Positions 1 to 9,279 of a stretch of DNA of 64,000 nucleotides are shown here, piece by piece. The stretch lies in contig JALFLW010000003.1 in the NCBI GenBank assembly GCA_022774505.1, positions 1-64,000 of the forward strand, read 5' to 3'. Source of the DNA: Lachnospiraceae bacterium (GTDB taxonomy: Bacteria > Bacillota > Clostridia > Lachnospirales > Lachnospiraceae). Made by a program: the position numbers and the translations under genes. The notes beneath the pieces were generated by a model, which saw only the letters and a program-made list of their open reading frames with translations, did not search any database and was not told the DNA's origin. Positions within the stretch are counted from its first letter, which is position 1. Each line of letters begins with the position of its first letter.

Positions 1-118
1 TGAGATATCCCGTGAGGAATCACATAAGACCCCTTAGAGACGATGAGGTAGATAGGGCAGAGGTGGAAGTGTGGTAACACATGGAGCTGACTGTCACTAA
101 TAGGTCGAAGGCTTATCC
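1..118 (+). rRNA. 23S ribosomal RNA, 3' end (partial)
   Basis: Conserved 23S 3'-terminal sequence including 'gtgtggtaacacatggagctgactgtcactaataggtcgaaggctt'; truncated by the window start. Confidence 0.93.
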
Positions 119-195
119 AAAAGAAACGGAGAGCTGGTTGCGAAGCATGCGTAAAGATGGAAGAAAGATCGGTATACAGTTTTGAAGGTACTAGT

Positions 196-238
196 AAATC
201 TCCTTTAACAGTAATGTTAAAGGAGATTTTTTGTTTTA
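196..238 (+). terminator. Rho-independent terminator after rRNA
   Basis: 15-bp perfect stem aaatctcctttaaca-gtaa-tgttaaaggagattt followed by tttttgtttt. Confidence 0.88.
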
Positions 239-285
239 TAAATTTATATGAAACAAAAAATCTCCGGTTATGGTTAAAAGAATAT

Positions 286-789
286 TTAAATTTTATCGTT
301 TATAAATCCTGCAATTTCGTTGACACATTCGCGGATCTCTTTGTCTGCACAGTGAATGGTAAGATCAGCATATTTTTCATAAAGAGGGATCCTCTCTTCG
401 TATAAGGAATGTAATGTTTGTCCTTCACGGATGGAAACGCCACGCTGATTGAGATCTCCCAGACGGTTTTCCAGTTGTTTTTCCGGAAGCTGTAAATAGA
501 TAACGGTTCCGATTCTTTTAAAATGCATCATGGCATCTTTCCCGTAGATAACGCTTCCTCCGGTAGCGATCACGGCGTGATCAGCCTGAATTGATGCGTT
601 AATCCTGTTCTCGATCGCATTAAATCTGTCTAACCCCTCCTCAGTTATGATCTCGTGAAGAAGCCGGTGCTCCTGTTCCTGAATGACCAGATCAGAATCT
701 ATAAAGTGGTATCCCAGATTTTTGGCTAATACAACACCAATTGTGCTTTTCCCACATCCGGGCATGCCGATTAAAATAATGTTATTCAT
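286..789 (-). CDS. aroK: Shikimate kinase
   Basis: N-terminal IILIGMPGCGKSTIG P-loop, FIDSD and ATGGSVIY motifs. Confidence 0.9.
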   Translation of the reverse strand: MNNIILIGMPGCGKSTIGVVLAKNLGYHFIDSDLVIQEQEHRLLHEIITEEGLDRFNAIENRINASIQADHAVIATGGSVIYGKDAMMHFKRIGTVIYLQLPEKQLENRLGDLNQRGVSIREGQTLHSLYEERIPLYEKYADLTIHCADKEIRECVNEIAGFINDKI

Positions 790-862
790 TTCATTCCTCC
801 ATATTATCGATTTTGCTGTATAATATATATTAAGTGATAAATTTTAAGAAGTCAAAAGTTAC

Positions 863-891
863 TTGAAAAACGTAAATGGCTATTGTAAAAT
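863..891 (+). promoter_or_regulatory. Sigma-A-type promoter for cheV
   Basis: TTGAAA - 17 nt - TAAAAT. Confidence 0.55.
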
Positions 892-923
892 TAGAATATG
901 ATTTAGCTTTAGAGGAGGCATAA

Positions 924-1829
924 ATGGATACAAATATTTTATTAGAGAGCGGAACAAATGAGCTGGAGATTCTTGAGTTCATGGTGAGCGGCAATTATTA
1001 TGGGATCAATGTGGCAAAGATAAGAGAAATTATTTCCTGTCAGCCTCTTACGCCAATTCCGAACAGTCATCCGAATATAGAAGGAGCCTTTAGCACCAGA
1101 GGAGAGACAATATCTGTTGTGAATCTTGCAAGAGCCCTGGGGATGCCTGAGAAGATGGATGAGCCGACGCAGGATATGTTTTTGATCACCAATTTTAATA
1201 TGGTAAGTACAGGATTTCATGTGCATGGTGTAGTAGGAATTCATCGCGTGAACTGGGGACAGATCATCAAACCGGACAGTATGATCTGCAATTCGTCAAA
1301 AAGCATGATCACCGGAATCGTTAATTTAGATGGCAAGCTTGTACTTATACTGGACTTTGAATCGATCGTTGCGGAGATCGCTCCGGAGGTTGGGATCAAG
1401 ATGTCGGATATCGATGCATTGGGTGAGAGAAAAATAAATAATGCACCTATTTTGTTTGCGGAAGACTCGCAGCTGTTAAGTATGCTGATCTATGACGGTT
1501 TAAACAAAGCGGGATATATTAATGTGATACCATTAAATAATGGTTTGGAGCTTTGGAATCTTTTGCAACAATATAAAAAGGAAGGTTCTTTGGAGCAAAA
1601 GGTAAAATGCGTCGTTACGGATATTGAAATGCCACAGATGGATGGTCACCGTTTGCTGAAATTAATGAAAGAAGATGCCGAATTAAAAAATATTCCTGTT
1701 ATCATATTTTCCTCTCTTATAAACGAGGAAATGAGAAAAAAAGGAGAGCAGCTTGGGGCTGATGCACAGCTTTCCAAAAGTGAAATGGGAGATTTTATCC
1801 GTGCCATTGACAAGGTGCTTCAGAAATAG
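924..1829 (+). CDS. cheV: Chemotaxis protein CheV (CheW domain + response receiver)
   Basis: CheW-like N-terminus (EILEFMVSGNYYGINVAKIREII) fused to receiver domain (VVTDIEMPQMDGHRLLKLMK). Confidence 0.9.
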   Translation: MDTNILLESGTNELEILEFMVSGNYYGINVAKIREIISCQPLTPIPNSHPNIEGAFSTRGETISVVNLARALGMPEKMDEPTQDMFLITNFNMVSTGFHVHGVVGIHRVNWGQIIKPDSMICNSSKSMITGIVNLDGKLVLILDFESIVAEIAPEVGIKMSDIDALGERKINNAPILFAEDSQLLSMLIYDGLNKAGYINVIPLNNGLELWNLLQQYKKEGSLEQKVKCVVTDIEMPQMDGHRLLKLMKEDAELKNIPVIIFSSLINEEMRKKGEQLGADAQLSKSEMGDFIRAIDKVLQK

Positions 1830-1862
1830 GAGAATATTTGGCCGGAACAGATGGAGCAGCTG

Positions 1863-2807
1863 TCACGCATGATACAGCAGACGATCTAATTGTATCATCC
1901 CCCATCCCTGGCGGGAATGGTCATATCCCAGATCGGCTGCTGTATTTTTCAGATGAAGCTTTATCTCTCTGTTGGAAAGATATGGACGCTGCTGCAGGAG
2001 CAGAGCAATACAGCCGCTGACTACAGGTGTGGACATAGATGTTCCGCTGCGGCTTTGATATAGTCTGTTGACAGGAAGATGGTTAAAGGAGTCCCCATAC
2101 ATATTTACAAAAGGTGAAATCTGCACAGGCTGACAGCTGATAATGTTTGAACCGGGAGCGACGATATCCGGTTTTTTGATGCAGTTGTGAGTTGGTCCGC
2201 GGCCCGAATAGTCACGTCCGGTTCTGCTTTGTAAAACATCAGAAGCCCCCACGGTAATAATTTTCCGGCTGTTTCCGGGAGCACCTATACTTTGTGGCGA
2301 GGGACCGTGATTACCGGCAGCGGTCAGGACAACCAGGCCTTTTTCCCAGAGAGCCTCTACTCCGCGGACAAGAGGAGAGTTTTCACCTATATATTTTCCG
2401 CGGCTGCTTCCGACAGAAATATTCACGATTCGTATATTATATTCTTTATAATGGGTTATGAGCCATCGGATACCGGAAAGAACATCTTCGATATTTCCTT
2501 CGCCTTTTTGGTTGAGGACTTTGATCATAACAAAATGGCTTTCGGGAGCAATTCCACGGTATCTGCCATGGCTGGCAGTTCCATTACCGCTGATGATACC
2601 GGCAATATGTGTGCCATGACCGTTATCGTCATAAAAGTCATGACGGTGGTTGACAATATCAACAAATGCAGCGAGTCTGCTGTTTTGTAGTGTGAGGTCT
2701 GGATGAACACCGATTCCGGTATCCAGAATGGCAATACCAATATTTTTTCCGGTGAGATGTAATTTCCGGGCAGTATCCAGATGTATGAGAGAAGCGACAC
2801 GCTGCAT
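1863..2807 (-). CDS. S8 family subtilisin-like serine protease (AprX-like, no obvious signal peptide)
   Basis: Catalytic motifs AILDTGIGVHPDL, NGHGTHIAGI, GTSMSTPVVSG. Confidence 0.92.
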   Translation of the reverse strand: MQRVASLIHLDTARKLHLTGKNIGIAILDTGIGVHPDLTLQNSRLAAFVDIVNHRHDFYDDNGHGTHIAGIISGNGTASHGRYRGIAPESHFVMIKVLNQKGEGNIEDVLSGIRWLITHYKEYNIRIVNISVGSSRGKYIGENSPLVRGVEALWEKGLVVLTAAGNHGPSPQSIGAPGNSRKIITVGASDVLQSRTGRDYSGRGPTHNCIKKPDIVAPGSNIISCQPVQISPFVNMYGDSFNHLPVNRLYQSRSGTSMSTPVVSGCIALLLQQRPYLSNREIKLHLKNTAADLGYDHSRQGWGMIQLDRLLYHA

Positions 2808-2987
2808 GATGGATGACCTCCTGTGAAAAATGGAGTGTTTTCTGTGATAATATATGCCCGAAACAGAAATATGTTATTATAATCTCTGTTCAATATATGG
2901 CACATTTGGTATAATATATAAAGACAAGATTATATAAATTAAAAAGGAGATTTCTTTTACACATCTATGTGTAAAGAAAGATATTAA

Positions 2988-4127
2988 ATGAAACAAATAG
3001 GTTATTTGTTATATGCATGGATATACAATCTGTGCCGATTTATCTTTCCTGAAAAAAAGGGAAAAATTGTTCTCTGGAATGGACATAATCATGGTATAAA
3101 CGGAAATATCAGAGAAATTTGTGATGCGTATAAAGAAATGGATGATGTGCATGTATATATAATGATAAAAAGGGATCTGTTTCGGGACACAATGACAGGC
3201 AGAAGAAAAAATATAGGTGGTCTGTTAGCGGATATATGCAGATTTTTTGTGATATTTCCTTATCAGATGGCTACCGCTGAGAAGATTTTTTTTAATGACA
3301 ATTTTCTGCCACTTTGTTATATGCATACCGGGAAAGCATCGACACAGTTCGTGCAGCTGTGGCATGGGGCAGGTGTTTTTAAGAGATTCGGTCTGTCGAC
3401 AGAAACGGATCACAAGACGTATGAAAAGGTAAGGAAAGCGAATTCAAAGATCACGCATTTATTTGTGACCTCTCAAGGTGTGAAACCTTTCTACGGAGAG
3501 GCGTTTGCAGTTCCTGAAGACAGAATATATGTCACCGGGCTGCCGGTTACAGATATTTATTTTGATGAAAACAGAAAAAATGAAAAAATAAAATCATTTT
3601 ATGATAAATATCCGGAGTTAAAAGAAAAAAAGATATTATTATATGCACCAACATTTCGGAATACGGAAAAGGAAAATTCAGATATATTAAAATATTTTCA
3701 AATAGAAAAGGTTCATGAAGTTTTAGGGGACGATTGGGTAATTCTGGTTAAGTTTCATCCTAAATTTCCGGGAGAAGATCTGGTACAGAATAAATACTGT
3801 TATAATATGACACAATATAATGATATCACGGATCTGTATCTGGTTTCGGATATGCTTGTCACGGATTATTCCTCTTCCGTAGTTGAATATGTGCTTTTGG
3901 AAAAACCGATTGTTCTCTTTGCTTATGATCTGGAAGAATATGACAGGGGATTTTATTTTGATTATAGATCAGTAATGCCGGGGGAGATTGCATATACCGA
4001 AGAAGAATTATTAAAAATCATATCAAAAAGATGGAATAATATTCCCAAACGACAAGATTTTGTCAAATTTGAGTATGATAATATAGATGGAAATGCATGT
4101 AAACGCATTTTAGAAATATTAGGCTGA
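2988..4127 (+). CDS. CDP-glycerol glycerophosphotransferase family protein
   Basis: TagF/TagB-type motifs QLWHGAGVFKRFG, LLYAPTFR, LVTDYSSSVVEYVLLEKPIVLFAYDLEEY. Confidence 0.9.
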   Translation: MKQIGYLLYAWIYNLCRFIFPEKKGKIVLWNGHNHGINGNIREICDAYKEMDDVHVYIMIKRDLFRDTMTGRRKNIGGLLADICRFFVIFPYQMATAEKIFFNDNFLPLCYMHTGKASTQFVQLWHGAGVFKRFGLSTETDHKTYEKVRKANSKITHLFVTSQGVKPFYGEAFAVPEDRIYVTGLPVTDIYFDENRKNEKIKSFYDKYPELKEKKILLYAPTFRNTEKENSDILKYFQIEKVHEVLGDDWVILVKFHPKFPGEDLVQNKYCYNMTQYNDITDLYLVSDMLVTDYSSSVVEYVLLEKPIVLFAYDLEEYDRGFYFDYRSVMPGEIAYTEEELLKIISKRWNNIPKRQDFVKFEYDNIDGNACKRILEILG

Positions 4128-4202
4128 AAAGTCATTGTCCGGCTGTCTGTACTGTGGCAGTGGAACGGATGGGAGAATAAACAGTACAAGAAAGAGGAAG
4201 AA

Positions 4203-6122
4203 ATGAAGAAAAAAAGAGAAATTCGAAAAATTGCATTGGGACTGGCAGTCATACTGACACTGCTTCAGATTATGCCGTCTTCAAAGATGGGAAGTACAGA
4301 GCATGTCAAAGCTGCCGGAAACCCACAGGATGTATCTACGATCATAGCATCAGGTGCGGCTGTGACTGTTGATCCTGTATTGGTGATGTCCGGAGTTACA
4401 GCAACGGAAATTACAAAGTACAGCATCACATATCAGTGGAGTGCCGTGCCGAATGCAACAAGTTACTATGTGTACAAGTTTAATGTCCTGACAGGTGGAT
4501 ATGAATATTATACGGCAACCAGTGGGACAGCAATCCAGGTTACTGATCTTCCGGCAGGTGAAGAGTGCTATATGGCGGTATATGCTGTAAATGATATTGT
4601 TAATGTCCGCAGTGAAGCCGTGGTTACCGGTTCGGTTTATACAAAACCGGAAAAAGTTATAGGATTTACGATATCCGATAATACATCAACAAGTGTTGTT
4701 CTTCGCTGGGCAGATCTGCCATCTGCATCCGGATATATTATTTATCGTGCAGGTACCGGCGGAAATTTTAAAAAGATCGGGACATGCGAAATGGCAACGT
4801 ATAAGGATACCACGTTGTCAGCAGGTAAGACATATCAGTATAAGATCGTGGCTTATGCGGGAACGGTAGCGAATGTTGGTGAGGAGTCACCTGCTATTTT
4901 TACATGTTCTCTGCCGACTGCACCGACTCTGGTAGTAAAGGGTGGAAACAACAGAGTACGTCTGACCTGGTCTGCCGTAACAGGTGCAATGGGATACAAG
5001 GTTTATGCGAAAGAGGGGAAAGAGTACACCCTTGTGACTACATTAGAGGGAAAATCAAATAAAAAATTTATCCATACAAATCTGGAAAATAATAAGACAT
5101 ATACGTATCATGTGACAGCATATCGTTCATATGAGAATGTGGTATATGAAGGAAAGGCGTCGACAGATGCTGCTGCTATGGCTTTGAAGGTCGGCAGCAC
5201 AAGTACGGCTCCAAAGCTTTTTAAAACAAAAGCGTTATTTAAAAAATCAGAAGCATGCAAGAAAAATAAAACGTTCCGACAGAAACTGGATTACAAAAAA
5301 AGTTTTCCGATTCCCGGAATGATCAGCACGAATGTTGCTGAATTTGGATCAGACACGATGATTCCTCAGGGAATTACTGTTGCAAAATCTCACTTTTTTG
5401 TCACAGCTTATGACAGCAAGAGTGTAGAAAATTCCGTTGTCTATGTATTGTCAAAGGATGACAGGACACTTGAGACGACGATCGTACTGCCGAATAAGTC
5501 TCATGCGGGTGGAATTGCTTTCGATGGAAAGAATCTGTGGATCACACAGGCCAAGACATTGAGAAGTATTCCATATTCAGATGTTCAGGAGGCGATTAAA
5601 AATGAGGAATCGTATATTGAGCTTAGTTCATATGGTGTGGAGGCAACTCTTCCACAGCAGGCAGCCACAGTGACATATTATAAAAAACTGCTTTGGGTTG
5701 CTTCTTATGATGAGTTAAAACCGGGTTATCTGGTAAGCTACAAAATATCAAACAAGGGAAAGAAACCACAGCTGACACCTCTTAAGACGATTTCTATGCC
5801 GACCAGAGTTCAGGGAATTGCATTTTCTTCCAATGGAAGACTGATCCTATCAAGATCTTGTCAGACAAATCCGAAACAGCGGGGGTATATGCATCAGTTA
5901 GATGTGTATAAACCAAATCTCAAGAAGGCATCTAAGGGAATCATCTCTCTGGGAAAGGTACGAAATACAGTTGCCGTGCCGACGATGAATGAGGAGATCA
6001 CGATTAGCGGAAACCGTCTTTATATTGTATTTGAATCGGTATCCTTCTATACTGCAGAACAGCGTGTGGATCGTGTCTGTGCCCTGCCTGTAAGCTATGT
6101 TACAAAATTGAAAAAGAAATAA
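4203..6122 (+). CDS. Secreted protein with about three fibronectin type III repeats and a C-terminal propeller-like domain
   Basis: Signal peptide; repeated FN3-like units (ITYQWSAVPNATSYYVYKF, VVLRWADLPSASGYIIYRA, VRLTWSAVTGAMGYKVYAK); C-terminal repeats (GGIAFDGKNLWIT, LLWVASYDE, GIAFSSNGRLILS). Confidence 0.8.
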   Translation: MKKKREIRKIALGLAVILTLLQIMPSSKMGSTEHVKAAGNPQDVSTIIASGAAVTVDPVLVMSGVTATEITKYSITYQWSAVPNATSYYVYKFNVLTGGYEYYTATSGTAIQVTDLPAGEECYMAVYAVNDIVNVRSEAVVTGSVYTKPEKVIGFTISDNTSTSVVLRWADLPSASGYIIYRAGTGGNFKKIGTCEMATYKDTTLSAGKTYQYKIVAYAGTVANVGEESPAIFTCSLPTAPTLVVKGGNNRVRLTWSAVTGAMGYKVYAKEGKEYTLVTTLEGKSNKKFIHTNLENNKTYTYHVTAYRSYENVVYEGKASTDAAAMALKVGSTSTAPKLFKTKALFKKSEACKKNKTFRQKLDYKKSFPIPGMISTNVAEFGSDTMIPQGITVAKSHFFVTAYDSKSVENSVVYVLSKDDRTLETTIVLPNKSHAGGIAFDGKNLWITQAKTLRSIPYSDVQEAIKNEESYIELSSYGVEATLPQQAATVTYYKKLLWVASYDELKPGYLVSYKISNKGKKPQLTPLKTISMPTRVQGIAFSSNGRLILSRSCQTNPKQRGYMHQLDVYKPNLKKASKGIISLGKVRNTVAVPTMNEEITISGNRLYIVFESVSFYTAEQRVDRVCALPVSYVTKLKKK

Positions 6123-6182
6123 TAATTCGGAGGATAAAAACACCGGAATAAAAACAGAGATTCGGCGAAGATCCGGAGATAA

Positions 6183-6225
6183 AAATGGCTGGTATTTCAA
6201 AATACATATGAAATGCCAGCCATTT
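6183..6225. other. Long stem-loop without poly-U tract
   Basis: aaatggctggtatttca / tgaaatgccagccattt: 17-bp stem (one G-U), 9-nt loop; followed by atggtacact. Confidence 0.75.
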
Positions 6226-6268
6226 ATGGTACACTGTAAAATGTATATCATTTGCAGGGAGGATAGAC

Positions 6269-7987
6269 GTGATAAAAGAAATAGCAATAAAACAGCATGA
6301 AATAGATCAGAAAAATAAAATTTTAAGACTTACGGTTTCCTGTAGGACGGATCAATCCAGCAAAGGCGAAAAAGTAAGAATGTCCCTATTGTTTGATGGA
6401 AGCAGTGGAAAGAGATATTATCCGGTATCGGCCGGATGGAAACAGGATAAGGGAGGGGACAGGATATACGAGGACGTTCTTGATGTAGAATTAGAAAATA
6501 TCTTTTTTGAGACATACCCGCAGGAGGGAAAGGTTACGGTAAGCATTGCTGTATGTGATGCCGAAAGCTTTTGGACAAAGACGGAACCATTATTGTATCT
6601 GGATGGATCACTTTTTCAAAAGGAACAGAAAAGAAAAGGAAAAGCAGCACAGACAGGGTCGGTGATTCTGTATCTGCTCTGTACGCTTCTTTTGCCGTTT
6701 TGGATCATTGATGGGATATTGGCACAGCTGGGGCTTCACAAGCTTCATAAATCTGCAGAAGGACACAGTGGGAAAAGTGCTATATTTTATCATGCACACG
6801 GTCTGGTGAAGGATTGGACCGGACACGGATATAGCCTGCGTGAAATAAAGACGGACTATTTTAAAAGATGTTATGATCGTGCCTGCCGAAAGATTCCGCA
6901 TACAGAGGGGATATTGTTTCTGTCAGAGCGCAGGGTAGAAGAAGGAGGAAATCTTTCTCTGATTCGCAGCAGGGTCAGGGAGAGGGGATGGAATTTTCAG
7001 GAATTTTTGGTGGAAGTTCCGGTTCACCGGTTGAAATACAGACAGATCAGGCAGTGTGCCGAAAAGGCAGCCACAGCCAGAGTAATTGTTTTGGAGGATT
7101 TTTATCCCCAGCTGCATGCACTTTCAGTAAGGAAAGATACAAAGATCCTGCAAATGTGGCATGCCTGCGGAGCATTTAAATTATTCGGACTTTCCGAACT
7201 GGGAATTGTAGATCATTTACAGCAGTCCACAAGAAATCATCGGAATTATGCGGCAGCTTTGGCGAGCAGCAGAGGGATTGTTCCGTTTTACAGTGAAGCA
7301 TTTGGGATTGATGAAAATAAAGTCAGAGCGGCAGGTGTACCGCGAACTGATATTTTTTTTGATGAGAAATACAGAATAGATATCCGACGAAAATTATTGA
7401 AAAAATATCCGATGTGTGCGGATAAAAAGGTGATCCTGTTTGCACCTACTTTTCGGGGAAGTGGCAATAAAACCGCATTTTATCCGATGGAAAAATTTCC
7501 ACTGGGGGAGATCATGGATTGTATTTCGCAGGACACAGTGCTTATTTTAAAAAATCATCCATTTGTCAGAGAAAAGTGGACGATAGAGGAAAAATACAGT
7601 CAAAGAGTTCTTGATCTGTCAGAGGGAGAAAATATTAATGATCTGTTGTTCATTACGTCTGTTCTGATAACAGATTACAGTTCTGTGATTTTTGAGGCAT
7701 CTCTTTTAAAGATACCTATGTTATTTTATGCGTTTGATCTGAGGGATTATCTGAAAAAAAGAGATCTGTATTTTGATTTTGCGTCTTTTGTTCCGGGAAG
7801 GATCGTTGCGGATGTGAAAGAGCTTAAACAGGCATTAAATAATGTTTTGAAGCAGCCGGAGGAGCAGGAGAAAGCTTCCTGCATGAGCCGCGACAAATTC
7901 CGTGAATTATTTTTGGGGGCTTTGGATGGACATTCTACAGAAAGAACTCTTGAGCTGATCACGGAACTGCTGGAAACAGATGATTGA
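6269..7987 (+). CDS. CDP-glycerol glycerophosphotransferase family protein with extra N-terminal domain (GTG start)
   Basis: QMWHACGAFKLFGLSE, ILFAPTFRGSG, VLITDYSSVIFEASLLKIPMLFYAFDLRDY; RBS agggagg before GTG. Confidence 0.9.
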   Translation: MIKEIAIKQHEIDQKNKILRLTVSCRTDQSSKGEKVRMSLLFDGSSGKRYYPVSAGWKQDKGGDRIYEDVLDVELENIFFETYPQEGKVTVSIAVCDAESFWTKTEPLLYLDGSLFQKEQKRKGKAAQTGSVILYLLCTLLLPFWIIDGILAQLGLHKLHKSAEGHSGKSAIFYHAHGLVKDWTGHGYSLREIKTDYFKRCYDRACRKIPHTEGILFLSERRVEEGGNLSLIRSRVRERGWNFQEFLVEVPVHRLKYRQIRQCAEKAATARVIVLEDFYPQLHALSVRKDTKILQMWHACGAFKLFGLSELGIVDHLQQSTRNHRNYAAALASSRGIVPFYSEAFGIDENKVRAAGVPRTDIFFDEKYRIDIRRKLLKKYPMCADKKVILFAPTFRGSGNKTAFYPMEKFPLGEIMDCISQDTVLILKNHPFVREKWTIEEKYSQRVLDLSEGENINDLLFITSVLITDYSSVIFEASLLKIPMLFYAFDLRDYLKKRDLYFDFASFVPGRIVADVKELKQALNNVLKQPEEQEKASCMSRDKFRELFLGALDGHSTERTLELITELLETDD

Positions 7988-8054
7988 CAGCAAACAGATA
8001 ATTATTATATTATGATAAATAAGCATATGGATGAGCATGAAATGGAGGAACAAG

Positions 8055-8231
8055 ATGTCAGAATATCCAAAATGGAACAGGGAACTGGACAAGCTGGAGG
8101 AAGGAAAAAGCCAGTACTGCTGGGATGAAATAGAGGAATTGATCACGGACGATCTTCAGGAGGAAAAGATCACGGAGGAGGATTTCGAGACATTGATGAG
8201 GCGTCTGATGGATATTGACTGTGAATTATAA
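8055..8231 (+). CDS. Small acidic hypothetical protein
   Basis: ggaggaacaag-ATG at 8055; the track start (8031) is upstream of the best RBS. Confidence 0.6.
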   Translation: MSEYPKWNRELDKLEEGKSQYCWDEIEELITDDLQEEKITEEDFETLMRRLMDIDCEL

Positions 8232-8243
8232 GGGGGATAATGG

Positions 8244-9215
8244 ATGAATAGTGGAAGAACAGAGGAAGAAGAGAGAGAATACAGACGATATCTGCATCGC
8301 TTGAAACGAAGAGAACAGCGGAGAAAAAAGGCAATGATTGCCAGAGCAGTGGTAGGAACTCTGGGAGTATTGTTACTGCTTTTGATTGTCGGTCTGGTAC
8401 GTCTTGGAGTAAAAGCGGTTCAAGGTACAAACGGATCAAAGGCTCCAAAACAGATAGAGGTAAGTGTGGCACCGGTAGAAAAGACGCCGGAATACTCTGT
8501 CCCCGAGGGATTTGAAGAATATGCTGCCAAGCTGGAAACAATGAGAAAAGAATATCCACAGGTGGATAATATTTTAATGAATCTTTATGAGTATAATGAA
8601 AGTATGCTGAAACTTGCTTCTACCAATCCGGATGCACTGGATTTTGTGCAGGATTATCCGAAGCATAAATCAGATGTGAAATCCTCCGGTAGTGTGACAC
8701 AGGAGGAAATTGATTCTGCTGAAAATGGAATCCCATGCTTTCAGCAGTGGGATGAAAGATGGGGATATCTCACATATGGAAATGATAATATAGGTATCAA
8801 CGGTTGTGGACCGACATGTCTTTCCATGGTAGCTTCCGGTCTTTTAAAGGATACATCGAAATCACCGGATGCAATTGCAGAGTTTAGTGTGGAGAATAAT
8901 TATTGTACAGTGGCATCAGGTACTGCCTGGACGTTGATGTCATCAGGAGCCAAAAAGCTGGGACTGAAATCGGAATCAGTTGTTGTCGGTGCAAATTCTC
9001 TTAAAGCTGTACTGGAAAAAGGACAGCCGGTAATCTGCAGCATGAAACCCGGAGATTTTACAACGACAGGACATTTTATCGTGCTGACAGGTATTACAGA
9101 TGATGGCAGGCTGATGATAAATGATCCGAATAGTATAAAGCGGAGCAAGAAAAGATGGAACATAGATAATGTGGTGGGGCAGATAAAATCGGCATGGACA
9201 TATACGGTGCCATAA
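8244..9215 (+). CDS. Membrane-anchored C39-family-like cysteine peptidase
   Basis: Basic N-terminus plus one TM segment; NGCGPTCLSMV (Cys), GHFIVLTG (His), MINDPN. Confidence 0.82.
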   Translation: MNSGRTEEEEREYRRYLHRLKRREQRRKKAMIARAVVGTLGVLLLLLIVGLVRLGVKAVQGTNGSKAPKQIEVSVAPVEKTPEYSVPEGFEEYAAKLETMRKEYPQVDNILMNLYEYNESMLKLASTNPDALDFVQDYPKHKSDVKSSGSVTQEEIDSAENGIPCFQQWDERWGYLTYGNDNIGINGCGPTCLSMVASGLLKDTSKSPDAIAEFSVENNYCTVASGTAWTLMSSGAKKLGLKSESVVVGANSLKAVLEKGQPVICSMKPGDFTTTGHFIVLTGITDDGRLMINDPNSIKRSKKRWNIDNVVGQIKSAWTYTVP

Positions 9216-9279
9216 TAGGGATTGTCTACAAAATACATAAGAATCTGAAAAGTTTAAATGCAGAATGGAGTGACTGGAT

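Noticed and set aside
157-405. 82-aa ORF spanning the rRNA terminator
   Set aside because: Crosses a strong terminator and overlaps the 3' end of aroK in antisense; no credible protein features.
942-1244. Minus-strand ORF inside cheV
   Set aside because: Antisense shadow of a confident coding gene; no domain-like content.
1838-2690. Plus-strand ORFs opposite the S8 protease (1838-2020, 2292-2690)
   Set aside because: Shadow ORFs on the non-coding strand of a clear subtilase.
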